The translations under genes and the position numbers were made by a program. Of a stretch of 55,182 nucleotides of DNA, positions 1-8,933 are shown one piece after another. Each line of letters begins with the position of its first letter. The stretch's first letter is position 1. Where the stretch lies: positions 1-55,182 of the forward strand of contig VMTC01000015.1 of the NCBI GenBank assembly GCA_013791765.1. Reading direction: 5' to 3'. The notes beneath the pieces were generated by a model that did not search any database, was not told the origin of the DNA, and worked only from the letters and a program-made list of their open reading frames with translations. The stretch is from Rhodoferax sp. (GTDB taxonomy: Bacteria; Pseudomonadota; Gammaproteobacteria; Burkholderiales; Burkholderiaceae_C).

Positions 1-59
1 GCCCCCTCGGGGGGCAGCGACGTACACGTAGTGACAAGCGTGGGGGCCATATTGATTAC

Positions 60-857
60 TTACATCCTGAAGTGCTCGCCGAGATACACCCGGCGCACTT
101 CGGCGTCGTTGACGATCTCGGCCGGGGTCCCCTGGGCCAGCACACTGCCATCGCTGATGATGTAGGCGTGGTCGCAAATGCCCAGCGTTTCGCGTACGTT
201 GTGGTCGGTGATCAGCACCCCAATGCCCCGACTTTTGAGAAAACTGATGATGCGTTGAATTTCGATCACCGCAATCGGGTCGATCCCCGCAAAGGGCTCA
301 TCAAGCAGAATGAATCGCGGTTGCGTGGCCAGTGCGCGCGCAATCTCGACCCGCCGGCGTTCACCGCCCGACAGCGCCAGCGCCGGGGTCTCCCGCAGGT
401 GCTCCACGCGCAAGTCCTGCAACAGGGCGGTCAGTCGTATTTCAATCTCAGCCTTGCGCAGCGGCTGGCCTGCTTCGTCAAGCTGCAACTCCAGCACCGC
501 GCGCACGTTGTCCTCTACATTGAGCTTACGAAAGATGGAGGCTTCTTGCGGCAGATAACTCAGACCGAGCCGGGCCCGCCGGTGAATCGGCAGATGCTCC
601 ACCGACTGACCATCGATCTTGATGTCACCGGCGCTGGCCGGCACCAGGCCCACGATCATGTAGAACGATGTCGTTTTACCGGCGCCGTTGGGCCCTAGCA
701 AGCCGACCACCTCGCCCTTGCAGACCACCAGTGACACGTCTTTGACCACCTTGCGGCTGCCATAGGACTTCTGCAGATGACTGGCCTCAAGTCGGCTCTC
801 ACACTGGGCACCGTCGCTGCGCAGAGAAGCCGGACGCACACCGCTGGCCGGCATCAC
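60..857 (-). CDS. lptB: LPS export ABC transporter ATP-binding protein LptB
   Basis: This is the cytoplasmic ATPase of the LptBFG complex, which extracts lipopolysaccharide from the inner membrane and pushes it along the Lpt bridge. The 265-residue product has a Walker A motif GPNGAGKT at residues 55-62, the signature LSGGE at 162-166 and Walker B FILLDEPF at about 182-189. It is some 20 residues longer than E. coli LptB at the N-terminus, and there is no later methionine before the conserved part begins. Its start codon overlaps the lptA stop by 4 bases, so the two are probably translationally coupled. Bases 1-59 beyond its stop show nothing I can assign; in many relatives rpoN follows lptB. 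Confidence 0.95.
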   Translation of the reverse strand: MMPASGVRPASLRSDGAQCESRLEASHLQKSYGSRKVVKDVSLVVCKGEVVGLLGPNGAGKTTSFYMIVGLVPASAGDIKIDGQSVEHLPIHRRARLGLSYLPQEASIFRKLNVEDNVRAVLELQLDEAGQPLRKAEIEIRLTALLQDLRVEHLRETPALALSGGERRRVEIARALATQPRFILLDEPFAGIDPIAVIEIQRIISFLKSRGIGVLITDHNVRETLGICDHAYIISDGSVLAQGTPAEIVNDAEVRRVYLGEHFRM

Positions 858-1483
858 TTTGCTTCCCCGCCCAGCGCAGGGGTGGCGCGCAGCGCAGCAG
901 GAGGCGCTGGCGCTTCGGTGGCGGGAGCAGTGGCGGGACCAGTAACCGCCCGGGGTGTCAGCATGGCACGCACCCGCCCGCCGGCGGCGCTGGGCGCGCC
1001 TTGGGCGACCCCGCCATCAATGCTGAACACATCCGTGCTGTTGTTGTAAACGATCACGCCGCCGCTCATCTCGTCGTTCACCGTTGCGCCAAGGTAACGG
1101 CGCAACTGCGCCTGCTTGACGAATTTCACCGTGTTGGCGCGGCTGTCGTATTCAATTCTCTCGCCCTGGCCTTCAATGAATTCATCGAGTCCCTCACGCT
1201 TCTGGCGAAAAAACGCGAGTTTGCCGGGCTCGGCCGTGACCACGCCATACTGGTAGCCCTCGGGGTCCTGGCGTACTTCAATGCGGGCGCCGCGAATCAA
1301 AATTGTGCCTTTGGTCAAGACCACACGGCCGCTAAACACACTGGTCTTCTTGATGTCGTCGTAGTGCAAGGCATCGGCTTCCACATTCATGGGCTTGTTG
1401 CGGTCGGCCTGTTCAGCGCATGCCCATCCAGCGGGCAAAGCCAGGGTCGCGAGCAACAACAAAGTGGAGAGTGGTGATTTCAT
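854..1483 (-). CDS. lptA: LPS transport periplasmic protein LptA
   Basis: This periplasmic OstA-fold protein forms the bridge carrying LPS between inner and outer membranes. The protein starts [19 protein letters not shown] with a clear Sec signal peptide ending near ACAEQ, followed by the LptA/OstA domain ([12 protein letters not shown], then [19 protein letters not shown]). I chose the ATG at 1483 because it starts the signal peptide; a longer in-frame reading from 1564 adds a non-conserved stretch. The C-terminal 40 residues are rich in Ala and Pro. lptB follows with a 4-base overlap. No lptC or kdsC lies upstream, where relatives often have them; dsbA is there instead. Confidence 0.9.
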   Translation of the reverse strand: MKSPLSTLLLLATLALPAGWACAEQADRNKPMNVEADALHYDDIKKTSVFSGRVVLTKGTILIRGARIEVRQDPEGYQYGVVTAEPGKLAFFRQKREGLDEFIEGQGERIEYDSRANTVKFVKQAQLRRYLGATVNDEMSGGVIVYNNSTDVFSIDGGVAQGAPSAAGGRVRAMLTPRAVTGPATAPATEAPAPPAALRATPALGGEAK

Positions 1484-1646
1484 AAAGGCATGAATCTTGC
1501 GTTGAATTCTTGTCTTTTTATTGTAACGACCCAAGGCCACACCTGACCTGGCTGTGCCACCCATTGGCCGAAGTAATCAAGTCGACCAGAAATGCACCGG
1601 GTCTGGCGGGACTTCGCCGGAGCACATGATGCTGTGCGCTGGCCAG

Positions 1647-1672
1647 CTGCGCTTGCGTTAACGCAAGCGCAG
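1647..1672. repeat. 26 bp perfect palindrome downstream of dsbA
   Basis: The half-site CTGCGCTTGCGTT is followed directly by its exact reverse complement, giving a loop-free 26 bp dyad in the dsbA-lptA gap. On the minus strand it lies 36 bases past the dsbA stop, but no T-run follows it. It is therefore either a weak or Rho-assisted terminator hairpin, an mRNA 3'-end stabiliser, or a protein-binding site. The rest of the gap (1484-1707) has no gene I can support. Confidence 0.6.
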
Positions 1673-1707
1673 GGCCCACGCGACGGCCGAACCAACGGGC
1701 CAGGGCC

Positions 1708-2382
1708 TTATTGACCGCTGCGCACTTGCCCGATCAAGAATTCCACCACTTGCAGTGAACGTTCCATGCTTTTGGCGAGGGAGCCGTCGGTGTAAAAGCG
1801 ACCCGCCACGCCCAATGCGGGCACCCCTTCAACCCTGTAAGCGTTCTGCAACTGGGTGGCGCGGCTGGTTTTGGTCGAGACCGAGAACGAGTTGTACTGC
1901 TCCAGGAATTTAGCTTTATCAACGCCCTGTTTGGCGACCCAATCGGCAATCGCGTCGCCCTTGGCCAGGTTTTGTTTTTCCCCGTGGATGGCGGCGAAGA
2001 CCTTGCGGTGCAGTTGCTCGAGCAAGCCCATCGCCTCCAGGGCGTAGAACAGACGCTGCTGCGGCGCAAAGTCGTCGCGAAACGCAATCGGCACGCGCCG
2101 CACCACCACATCCTTGGGCACGCGCTTGCTCCAGGCATCAAAGGTCGGCTCAAAGACACTGCAATGGGGGCAGCTGTACCAGAAAAACTCGACAACTTCG
2201 ATTTTTCCGGCAGGCGCCTCCACCTGCGCGCGCTGCTCCAATTTCAGGTAGTCCGCGCCGAGTTCGGGCTTCTTGCCCTGCACCTGGGCCGGGACGGTGG
2301 TTTGGGCCTGTGCGTTTGGCAGTACCAACGCGCTGGCGGCCAGCGCGGCGCCACAGCTAAGGGAAAAATCACGACGCTTCAT
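1708..2382 (-). CDS. dsbA: Thiol:disulfide interchange protein DsbA
   Basis: This is a periplasmic thioredoxin-fold oxidase that introduces disulfide bonds into exported proteins. The active site CPHC sits in the context FFWYSCPHCSVFEP, and the cis-proline loop appears as VEGVPALGV. The product begins MKRRDFSLSCGAALAASALVL, with a twin-arginine-like signal peptide cleaved near AQA. The ATG at 2382 is chosen because GGAG lies about nine bases upstream; an ATG five codons earlier lacks such a site. It lies between the SPOR-domain gene and lptA on the same strand. Confidence 0.93.
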   Translation of the reverse strand: MKRRDFSLSCGAALAASALVLPNAQAQTTVPAQVQGKKPELGADYLKLEQRAQVEAPAGKIEVVEFFWYSCPHCSVFEPTFDAWSKRVPKDVVVRRVPIAFRDDFAPQQRLFYALEAMGLLEQLHRKVFAAIHGEKQNLAKGDAIADWVAKQGVDKAKFLEQYNSFSVSTKTSRATQLQNAYRVEGVPALGVAGRFYTDGSLAKSMERSLQVVEFLIGQVRSGQ

Positions 2383-2453
2383 AGGAAAACACTCCAAAAA
2401 AGTAGTGGGACCGGGTGAATCAACAATAGTTCAACGAATCAAGGGCGATAGCG

Positions 2454-3059
2454 TTAACGCTGTACCCGCACCAATGCCGTTTCGTAACCGGCGGCATCGA
2501 GCTTTTCTTTGATGCTGTCGGCCTCTTCCTTCTTGTTGAGGGGCCCCACGCGCACCCTGAATACCGCCCGGCCAGCCTGCTCACGCTCGCTCACTTTGGC
2601 CTGGACGCCCCCGAGAGACAGGCGTGCGCGCTGGCTCTCTGCATCTTGCGCCGTGCGAAAGGCCCCAATTTGTACAAAATAGGTAAATGGTTCAGCCGCT
2701 GCGCCGGAGGCACTGGCCTGCGCCAGATCTCCCAAGGGATCGGCCGACACGGCGGGCTTGAGTTCAGACCCCTTGGCGGCTGGCATCGCGGGAACATCCT
2801 CATCCACGCCCGCGCCACTGCCCATCTGCGCAGGGGCTACCGGTTTGGCCGGGGTTTTGCCATACAGGGGCGCGTTGGGGTCCCAGTTCTTGTTGCGTTC
2901 GGACTCGATCACATCCTGATTCACCGAGCGATTTTGACCCTTGTTGATAAATGGAATCGGCACCTTGGTCACATAGACCGCCACCGCCAGCGCGGCCCCG
3001 AGACCGACCACGACGCCTAGGATGAAGCCCAAGATGGTGCCTCCGCGTTGTTGTTTCAT
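2454..3059 (-). CDS. SPOR-domain cell-division-associated membrane protein (FtsN-like)
   Basis: The 201-residue protein has a short cytoplasmic head (MKQQRGG), one membrane segment at about residues 8-30 (ILGFILGVVVGLGAALAVAV), a Pro/Ala-rich periplasmic linker and a C-terminal SPOR domain (YFVQIGAFRTAQDAESQRA to the end). SPOR domains bind denuded septal peptidoglycan, and the single-membrane-pass plus linker plus SPOR layout is that of FtsN-type division proteins. It sits between argS and dsbA on one strand and may share their transcript. The assignment to FtsN itself is not certain, since several SPOR proteins have this shape. Confidence 0.85.
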   Translation of the reverse strand: MKQQRGGTILGFILGVVVGLGAALAVAVYVTKVPIPFINKGQNRSVNQDVIESERNKNWDPNAPLYGKTPAKPVAPAQMGSGAGVDEDVPAMPAAKGSELKPAVSADPLGDLAQASASGAAAEPFTYFVQIGAFRTAQDAESQRARLSLGGVQAKVSEREQAGRAVFRVRVGPLNKKEEADSIKEKLDAAGYETALVRVQR

Positions 3060-3163
3060 GCATTGCTCTTTCTAGTAGCTGGGGACAGAGCGCAAGGCCG
3101 GTCCCGCAAGTTTATGGTTTCAGTTGCCGACAGGGCTCAAACGCCGTCCACAAGGCGGTTGAA

Positions 3164-4849
3164 TTACATTTTTTGCGGAGCGCTCACGCCCAGCACCGCC
3201 AGGCCATTGTGCAGCACCTGCGCAGTGGCCGCGACCAAGGCCAGACGGGCGCACTTAACAGCCTCGTCGTCCACCAGAATGCGCTCGGCATCATAGTAGC
3301 TGTGGTAGCAGGCTGCGAGTTCGCGCAGGTAAAACGTGACGTCGTGCGGGGCAAAGTCAAGCGCCGCTGCGGTGAGCATCTCGGGGTATTTGGCCAGCAG
3401 CAGCAGCAGCAGCAGCGCCTGCGGGCTTTGCAGCGGGCTCAGGTCGGCTTGTTGCAAGCTGGCCACATCGCCGCCCCAGGCCGTCAGCACCGAGCAAATC
3501 CGGGCATGGGCGTATTGCACGTAATACACCGGGTTGTCGTTGTTCTTGGCCACGGCCAAGTCGACATCGAAGGTGTACTCGGTGTCGGGCTTGCGGCTGA
3601 GCAAAAAGAAGCGCACCGCATCTTTGCTGGTCCACTCGATCAGGTCGCGCAGCGTCACGTAGCTGCCGGCGCGTTTGGATATTTTGACCTCTTCGCCGCC
3701 CTTGACCACACGCACCATGGTGTGCAACACGTAGTCGGGGTAGCCTTCGGGGATGCCCACGTTGGCCGCTTGCAGACCGGCGCGCACGCGGGCAATGGTG
3801 CCGTGGTGGTCAGTGCCCTGGATGTTGACCACCTTCTCGAAACCGCGTTCCCACTTGGTGATGTGGTAGGCCACATCGGGCACAAAGTAGGTGTAGCTGC
3901 CGTCGCCCTTGCGCATGACGCGGTCCTTGTCGTCGCCGTACTCGGTGGTTTTGAGCCACAGGGCGCCATCGTGCTCAAAGGTCCTGCCGGCCTGCATCAA
4001 TCTTTTGACGACCGCATCGACCCGGCCACTGAGATACAGGCTCGATTCCAGGTAATAGTTGTCAAACTGGACGCCAAAGGCTTTGAGGTCCAAGTCTTGC
4101 TCGCGGCGCAGATAGGCCACCGCAAACAGCCGCATGTCGTCCAGCGCCTCAATATCGCCCGAGGCGGTGAATTCGCGGTCGTCCGACTGCACCGTCTTTT
4201 TCGCCAGGTAATCAAAGGCGATGTCCGCGATGTAGTCGCCGTTGTAGGCAGCGGCATTCTCGCCGCTCGGCCATTCGGGATCGCCCGGTTTGAAGCCGCG
4301 GGCCCGCAGCTGGGTGCTGCTGGCCAGGGTGCCGATCTGCACGCCGGCGTCGTTGTAATAGAACTCGCGGTACACCTCCCAGCCCTGCGTCTGGTTCAGG
4401 TTGCAGATGGCGTCGCCCAGGGCGGCCTGACGGCCGTGGCCCACATGCAGCGGGCCGGTCGGGTTGGCCGAAACAAACTCCACCAACATGCGTTTGCCCA
4501 TGGCGGGCTGGCTGCCAAACTGCTGGCCCTGCGACAACACCGCGCGCACGGTTTGCTGTTTGGCCTCGGGCTTGAGTTTGATGTTGATGAAACCGGGGCC
4601 GGCAATGTCAACCGCGTCGACCCAGCGTGCAAACGGCGCCGTCGCCAGCAACGCGGTGCGCAAGGTTTCCGCCAGCTGACGCGGATTGAGCTTGAGCGGC
4701 TTGGCCAACTGCATGGCAGCGGTGGTGGCCAGGTCGCCATGGGCGGCGACTTTGGGCGATTCAAAGACGGCTTTGGACCCCGCGCCGGGGGATAAATTTT
4801 CCAGCGTCTGGCGCAGGACTTCGAGTAATTCAATTTTTACAGAGAGCAT
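3164..4849 (-). CDS. argS: Arginyl-tRNA synthetase
   Basis: This is a class I aminoacyl-tRNA synthetase charging tRNA-Arg. The 561-residue product has the N-terminal additional domain, the HIGH-type motif HVGH at residues 135-138 in [13 protein letters not shown], the KMSKS-like element [13 protein letters not shown], and the C-terminal anticodon-binding domain ending in [15 protein letters not shown] run of CAG/CTG units at about 3398-3420 encodes seven consecutive leucines ([15 protein letters not shown]). Slippage there would change length by whole codons rather than shift the frame. The 300-base region upstream probably holds its promoter. Confidence 0.96.
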   Translation of the reverse strand: MLSVKIELLEVLRQTLENLSPGAGSKAVFESPKVAAHGDLATTAAMQLAKPLKLNPRQLAETLRTALLATAPFARWVDAVDIAGPGFINIKLKPEAKQQTVRAVLSQGQQFGSQPAMGKRMLVEFVSANPTGPLHVGHGRQAALGDAICNLNQTQGWEVYREFYYNDAGVQIGTLASSTQLRARGFKPGDPEWPSGENAAAYNGDYIADIAFDYLAKKTVQSDDREFTASGDIEALDDMRLFAVAYLRREQDLDLKAFGVQFDNYYLESSLYLSGRVDAVVKRLMQAGRTFEHDGALWLKTTEYGDDKDRVMRKGDGSYTYFVPDVAYHITKWERGFEKVVNIQGTDHHGTIARVRAGLQAANVGIPEGYPDYVLHTMVRVVKGGEEVKISKRAGSYVTLRDLIEWTSKDAVRFFLLSRKPDTEYTFDVDLAVAKNNDNPVYYVQYAHARICSVLTAWGGDVASLQQADLSPLQSPQALLLLLLLAKYPEMLTAAALDFAPHDVTFYLRELAACYHSYYDAERILVDDEAVKCARLALVAATAQVLHNGLAVLGVSAPQKM

Positions 4850-5049
4850 GGCTTCATTTTAGGGGGGGGACAAGGACCTATCTGCGCGGCTGCGCCGGCC
4901 GACGCAAGGATAGCCACACGCGGCACAAAAAACCCCGCCAGTTTGACTCCTAGCCATTAGCTTAAAGTGTTGATTTTGGCGGCGAAACCGTCTGAAACCC
5001 TCATGGCGCTTAGCGTCTGTACCATTCCCTGTGCCGAAGATTTCTCCGG
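4850..5049. other. Intergenic region upstream of argS
   Basis: About 200 bases between the argS start and the terminator at 5050-5086. Open frames here have no recognisable protein character. The stretch probably contains the argS promoter on the minus strand, but I could not fix convincing -35 and -10 boxes. Confidence 0.4.
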
Positions 5050-5086
5050 ACGCAAAAGAGGCCGCGAACCCAAGCTGGGCGCGGCC
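5050..5086 (-). terminator. Rho-independent terminator of the CoA-transferase gene
   Basis: On the minus strand a GGCCGCG/CGCGGCC stem (5060-5066 paired with 5080-5086, 13-base loop) is followed by CTCTTTTG. It lies about 66 bases past the stop of the CoA-transferase gene that ends at 5153, so it fits as its terminator. Confidence 0.65.
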
Positions 5087-5152
5087 TTCAGTCAATCCGT
5101 CAACACGTTAATGTAATGGCTAGGTTTGACTCAAGCGGGGTTTTCTTTTTGC

Positions 5153-7105
5153 TCACTTGTCCCAATCGAGTCGTGCTTTCAGGAAGCCACCGGTGCCGTA
5201 ACGTGTGACCCGGCTGTAAAAGCGTGCAGTCAAACGCTTGACCATGGCGGAGTAGGCGTCCACCAAAGTGGGCAGAATCGTGAAGCTGTCGTAATTGACC
5301 ACCACCACCACGCGCTCGGCCGGGCAGCTCACCACCGGGGCCAATAACTCGGTCACCATGCGCTCGACCTCGGCAATGTCGGACAGTGCGTCGATGGCGA
5401 GCCCTTCGCAGTTGATGAAGAGCACGCGGCGCGCCCGGTCCAACTCAAAACGTTGCGCCAGCGGGGTTGCGAGCAGACGCTCACGCAGACCGAATGGGCC
5501 CTGGGCAAACAAGGCCGTGTCCATCAACTTGAGACGGGGGCTGATGATCGGCATGAAATCCATCTGCGCCAGCACGTCGCGCTCGAGGTCGATGCCGGGC
5601 GCAATCTCGATCAGTTCCAGCGCCCCGCCCTGCGCGTCGCCCGTCAATTGAAAAACACAACGCTCCGTCACATACAGCACGCGCTGGCCGCGCCGGCGCG
5701 CTTCACGCCCACTGAAGGTGCGATGCTCTACCGCTTGCACAAACTTGCGCGTGCTGCCCTCAGCCACCACGCGCAAGCGCCCACTCTCCACGCGCACGTC
5801 CAGATCGCCGGCGGTGAAGGTGCCGACAAACACCACCGTCTTGGCGTTCTGGCTGATGTTGATGAAGCCACCGGCACCGGCCAACCGGGGCCCGAACTTG
5901 CTGACATTCAGATTGCCCTGGGCGTCGGCTTGTGCCAGGCCCAGCACCGCGATGTCGAGGCCGCCACCATCGTAAAAATCAAACTGGTTGGGCTGGTCAA
6001 TCACTGCCTGGGTGTTGACAGCCGCGCCAAAGCTCATGCCGCTGGCCGGAATGCCGCCGATGACACCGGGTTCGGCCGTGAGCGTCATCAGGTCGATCAC
6101 TTTTTCTTCAGCCGCCACGCTGGCCACGCCTTCGGGCATGCCAATGCCCAGGTTCACCACATTGTTGGGCCGCAGTTCCAGCGCGGCGCGGCGGGCAATC
6201 ACCTTGCGCACGCTCATGGGTAGCGTTGCCAGCGTGTCCATCGGCACGCGGATCTCACCGGAATAGGCCGGGTTGTACTGTTCAGAAAAAGTTTGCATGT
6301 GGTGCGCCGGGTCGGTCGCCACCACCACCGCATCGACCAGCACGCCGGGCACCCGCACCTGGCGCGGATGCAGGGTGCCGCGCTCGGCGATACGCTCTAC
6401 CTGTGCGATGACAATGCCACCCGAATTGCGCGCCGCCATCGCAATCGCCAGCGCTTCAAGCGTGAGCGCCTCGCGCTCCATGCTGAGGTTGCCGTCGGGG
6501 TCGGCGGTGGTGGCGCGGATGATGCCCACCGAGATCGGAAAGGCCTTGTAAAAAAGATACTCGCGGCCATCAATTTCCATCAGACGCACCAGTTCTTCGG
6601 TGGTGCGGGCGTTGATTTTTCCGCCGCCAAAGCGCGGATCAACAAAGGTGTCGAGCCCCACATGGGTCAGCGTGCCGGGCTTGCCCGCGGCAATGTCGCG
6701 AAACAGATGAGAAATCACGCCTTGCGGCAGGTTGTAGGCCTCAATCGCGTTGTCCACCGCCAGTTTTTGCAAGGCCGGCACCAGGCCCCAGTGACCGCCG
6801 ACCACGCGGCGCACCATACCGACATGGCCGAAATGGTTCAGGCCGCGGCTCTGGCCATCGCCCTGACCGGCGGCATAGACCAACGTCAACTGGCCCGGCA
6901 CGCCGACACCGGTTTCACGCTGATGCTCCAGAAAACGCGCCTCCAGCGCCACCGCAATTTCCTCGGCAAAACCGATGCCGACGAAACCGCTGGTGGCCAC
7001 GGTGTCACCATCATGAATCAGCCGCACCGCCTCTTGTGCCGTGACCACTTTGTTGCGCCGCGTGCCCGGCCCCACGTGTTCGTCGAGATTGAAATTGGTA
7101 TGCAA
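5153..7105 (-). CDS. Acyl-CoA:acetate/propionate CoA-transferase (Pct/YdiF family) with C-terminal extension
   Basis: This is a fused alpha-beta class I CoA-transferase that moves CoA between short-chain acyl donors and acceptors. The N-terminal half begins [26 protein letters not shown]; the beta half contains the region around the catalytic glutamate ([14 protein letters not shown]) and [21 protein letters not shown]. At 650 residues it is about 120 longer than typical propionate CoA-transferases. The added tail (from about residue 530, [20 protein letters not shown] onward) looks like a separate small alpha/beta domain. The gene is single and is transcribed divergently from the amidotransferase gene at 7168. 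Acetyl-CoA hydrolase is a common alternative name; the true acyl substrate cannot be read from the sequence. Confidence 0.85.
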   Translation of the reverse strand: MHTNFNLDEHVGPGTRRNKVVTAQEAVRLIHDGDTVATSGFVGIGFAEEIAVALEARFLEHQRETGVGVPGQLTLVYAAGQGDGQSRGLNHFGHVGMVRRVVGGHWGLVPALQKLAVDNAIEAYNLPQGVISHLFRDIAAGKPGTLTHVGLDTFVDPRFGGGKINARTTEELVRLMEIDGREYLFYKAFPISVGIIRATTADPDGNLSMEREALTLEALAIAMAARNSGGIVIAQVERIAERGTLHPRQVRVPGVLVDAVVVATDPAHHMQTFSEQYNPAYSGEIRVPMDTLATLPMSVRKVIARRAALELRPNNVVNLGIGMPEGVASVAAEEKVIDLMTLTAEPGVIGGIPASGMSFGAAVNTQAVIDQPNQFDFYDGGGLDIAVLGLAQADAQGNLNVSKFGPRLAGAGGFINISQNAKTVVFVGTFTAGDLDVRVESGRLRVVAEGSTRKFVQAVEHRTFSGREARRRGQRVLYVTERCVFQLTGDAQGGALELIEIAPGIDLERDVLAQMDFMPIISPRLKLMDTALFAQGPFGLRERLLATPLAQRFELDRARRVLFINCEGLAIDALSDIAEVERMVTELLAPVVSCPAERVVVVVNYDSFTILPTLVDAYSAMVKRLTARFYSRVTRYGTGGFLKARLDWDK

Positions 7106-7167
7106 AATGTCTCCTCGTCTGTGGCAATTTCAAGCTTGGCGTGTCTCACTGCGCTTAAACTGCGCCC

Positions 7168-8064
7168 ATGTGCCAATTGCTTGGAATGAACAGCCATCTG
7201 CCCGCCAGTCTAACGCTGAGTTTCACCGGTTTTTCACAACGCGGCGGCTCCACCGCCCACCACAGCGACGGCTGGGGCATTGCCTTCTTTGAAAGCGAGC
7301 CCGCCACACCGGATCAACCCGGCAAGGGGGTGCGCTTTTTTGTCGACAAAGAGGGCGCGGCCACCTCTGCGATTGCCAAGATGCTGCGCAGCTACCCGAT
7401 CAAGAGCCACAACGTCATCGCCCATGTGCGCAAGGCCACCGTGGGCGCCGTGGCACTGGAGAATTGCCACCCGTTTGTGCGCGAACTGTGGGGTCGCTAC
7501 TGGGTCTTTGCGCACAATGGCGACCTCAAAGACTATGCACCCAGCCTGCACGGCAGCTTTCGCCCGGTCGGCAATACAGACAGCGAACTGGCGTTTTGCT
7601 GGCTCTTGCAGGAGCTGGCCAAGTCGCATGTTGGCGTACCCAGTATTGAAGAGCAAGGTCGCACGCTGGCCGAGCTGGTGCCGCAGATTGCCAGGCATGG
7701 CACTTTCAATTTTTTGCTGAGCAACGGCCAAGCCCTGTGGGCGCATGCCAGCACCCAGTTGCATTACGTGTTGCGCCAGCACCCGTTCAAGCCCGTCCAC
7801 CTGAAAGACGACGATGTGAGCGTGGACCTGGCCAGCCTCAACAGCGCGCTGGACCGCCTGGCCATTGTGGTGACCGAGCCTTTGACGACCGACGAGGACT
7901 GGGTCGCCATGACGCCGGGCGAACTGCTGGTGTTCGTCGATGGCGAAATCGCGCAGTGCAGTGGCTCAAACTGCAAGCCGGCGTGTCAGCTGCTCGCGGC
8001 CTGCTCCAAGGCATCGATGAACATGGCCGCCACGTCAAAGCCGGTCTGGTCAAAAATCTCCTGA
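7168..8064 (+). CDS. Class II glutamine amidotransferase (YafJ family)
   Basis: This is an N-terminal nucleophile-type glutaminase-fold protein. Cys2 directly follows the initiator methionine (MCQLLGMN), as in active members where the methionine is removed. Conserved stretches include FTGFSQRGGSTAHHSDGWG, HVRKATVG, NCHPFVRELWG, FAHNGDL and NTDSELAFCWLL. The cellular substrate of YafJ proteins is not established. The product of 298 residues is longer than E. coli YafJ (255): after the usual end (PGELLVFVDGE) about 35 residues continue, and this tail is encoded opposite the 3' end of gshB with a 79-base convergent overlap. The tail is probably a run-on rather than a domain. Confidence 0.88.
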   Translation: MCQLLGMNSHLPASLTLSFTGFSQRGGSTAHHSDGWGIAFFESEPATPDQPGKGVRFFVDKEGAATSAIAKMLRSYPIKSHNVIAHVRKATVGAVALENCHPFVRELWGRYWVFAHNGDLKDYAPSLHGSFRPVGNTDSELAFCWLLQELAKSHVGVPSIEEQGRTLAELVPQIARHGTFNFLLSNGQALWAHASTQLHYVLRQHPFKPVHLKDDDVSVDLASLNSALDRLAIVVTEPLTTDEDWVAMTPGELLVFVDGEIAQCSGSNCKPACQLLAACSKASMNMAATSKPVWSKIS

Positions 8065-8933
8065 AAGCAGGTCGGGCTGGTGACGTTGATCTCGGTCAGG
8101 CTGTCGCCAATCACGTCCAGCCCGATCAGCAGCAAGCCGCGATCAAACAGAATCGGCCCGAGTGACTCGGCAATGAAACGGTCACGCGTGCTCAAAGGCT
8201 GCGCCACCCCTTTGCCGCCTGCGGCCAGGTTGCCACGCACCTCGCCGCCTTGTGGAATGCGCGCCAGGCAGTAGGGCACCGGTTTGCCGCCAATGACGAG
8301 CACGCGCTTGTCGCCGTCCACGATCTCGGGCAGAAACTTCTGCACCATAAGGCTCTGCGCGCCATGGCGGTTCAGCGTCTCGGTAATCGAGCCCAGGTTC
8401 AGGCCATCCGGTCCGACGCGGAAGATGCCCATGCCGCCCATGCCGTCGAGCGGCTTCAAGATGATGTCCTGGTGCTCGGCGTGAAAACGTTTAATGTCGG
8501 CCTCGTCGCGCGTGACCAGGGTCGGCCCGATGAACTGCGGGAATTCCATGATGGCGAGCTTTTCCGGGTGGTCGCGCAGCGCGCCCGGCTTGTTGAAGAC
8601 GCGGGCGCCTTCCCGTTCGGCTTGTTCTAGCAGGTGCGTGGCGTAGAAAAACTCGGAATCAAAAGGCGGGTCTTTGCGCATCAGAATGGCATCGAAGTCT
8701 TTCAAAGCCACGGCGCGCGACTTTCGCACCTCAAACCACGCATCAGCTTGCCCGCTCAAGACAATATCGCGCACGTGCGCGGTGACCAATGCGCCGCGCT
8801 GCCACATCACATCTTGCGGCTCACAGGCTGCCACAAGGTGGCCGCGCTTTTGCGCCTCGCGCATCATGGCAAAGGTGCTGTCCTTGTAGATCTTGAAAGA
8901 TTCAAGAGGATCGGTGATGAAAAGAAGGTTCAT
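7986..8933 (-). CDS. gshB: Glutathione synthetase
   Basis: This ATP-grasp enzyme joins gamma-glutamylcysteine and glycine to make glutathione. The 315-residue product matches the bacterial GshB family in length and motifs: [20 protein letters not shown] at the N-terminus, [34 protein letters not shown] (glycine-rich ATP loop) and [19 protein letters not shown] near the C-terminus. Its start overlaps the kup stop by 4 bases. With gshA two genes upstream, both steps of glutathione synthesis are in one operon. Confidence 0.96.
   Translation of the reverse strand: MNLLFITDPLESFKIYKDSTFAMMREAQKRGHLVAACEPQDVMWQRGALVTAHVRDIVLSGQADAWFEVRKSRAVALKDFDAILMRKDPPFDSEFFYATHLLEQAEREGARVFNKPGALRDHPEKLAIMEFPQFIGPTLVTRDEADIKRFHAEHQDIILKPLDGMGGMGIFRVGPDGLNLGSITETLNRHGAQSLMVQKFLPEIVDGDKRVLVIGGKPVPYCLARIPQGGEVRGNLAAGGKGVAQPLSTRDRFIAESLGPILFDRGLLLIGLDVIGDSLTEINVTSPTCFQEIFDQTGFDVAAMFIDALEQAASS

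Noticed and set aside
1480-1695. 71-codon minus-strand frame and a second open frame between dsbA and lptA, considered as lptC or a truncated gene
   Set aside because: Neither shows the membrane anchor or domain of LptC or any known family; the 26 bp palindrome lies inside.
3173-4795. 540-codon open frame opposite argS
   Set aside because: Exact antisense of a well-supported gene in high-GC DNA; composition rich in Gln, His and Val with no domain.
4949-5136. GTTTGACTC motif shared by the region downstream of the CoA-transferase gene and the gshA upstream region
   Set aside because: Only a 9-base match in two or three places, without common spacing or function.
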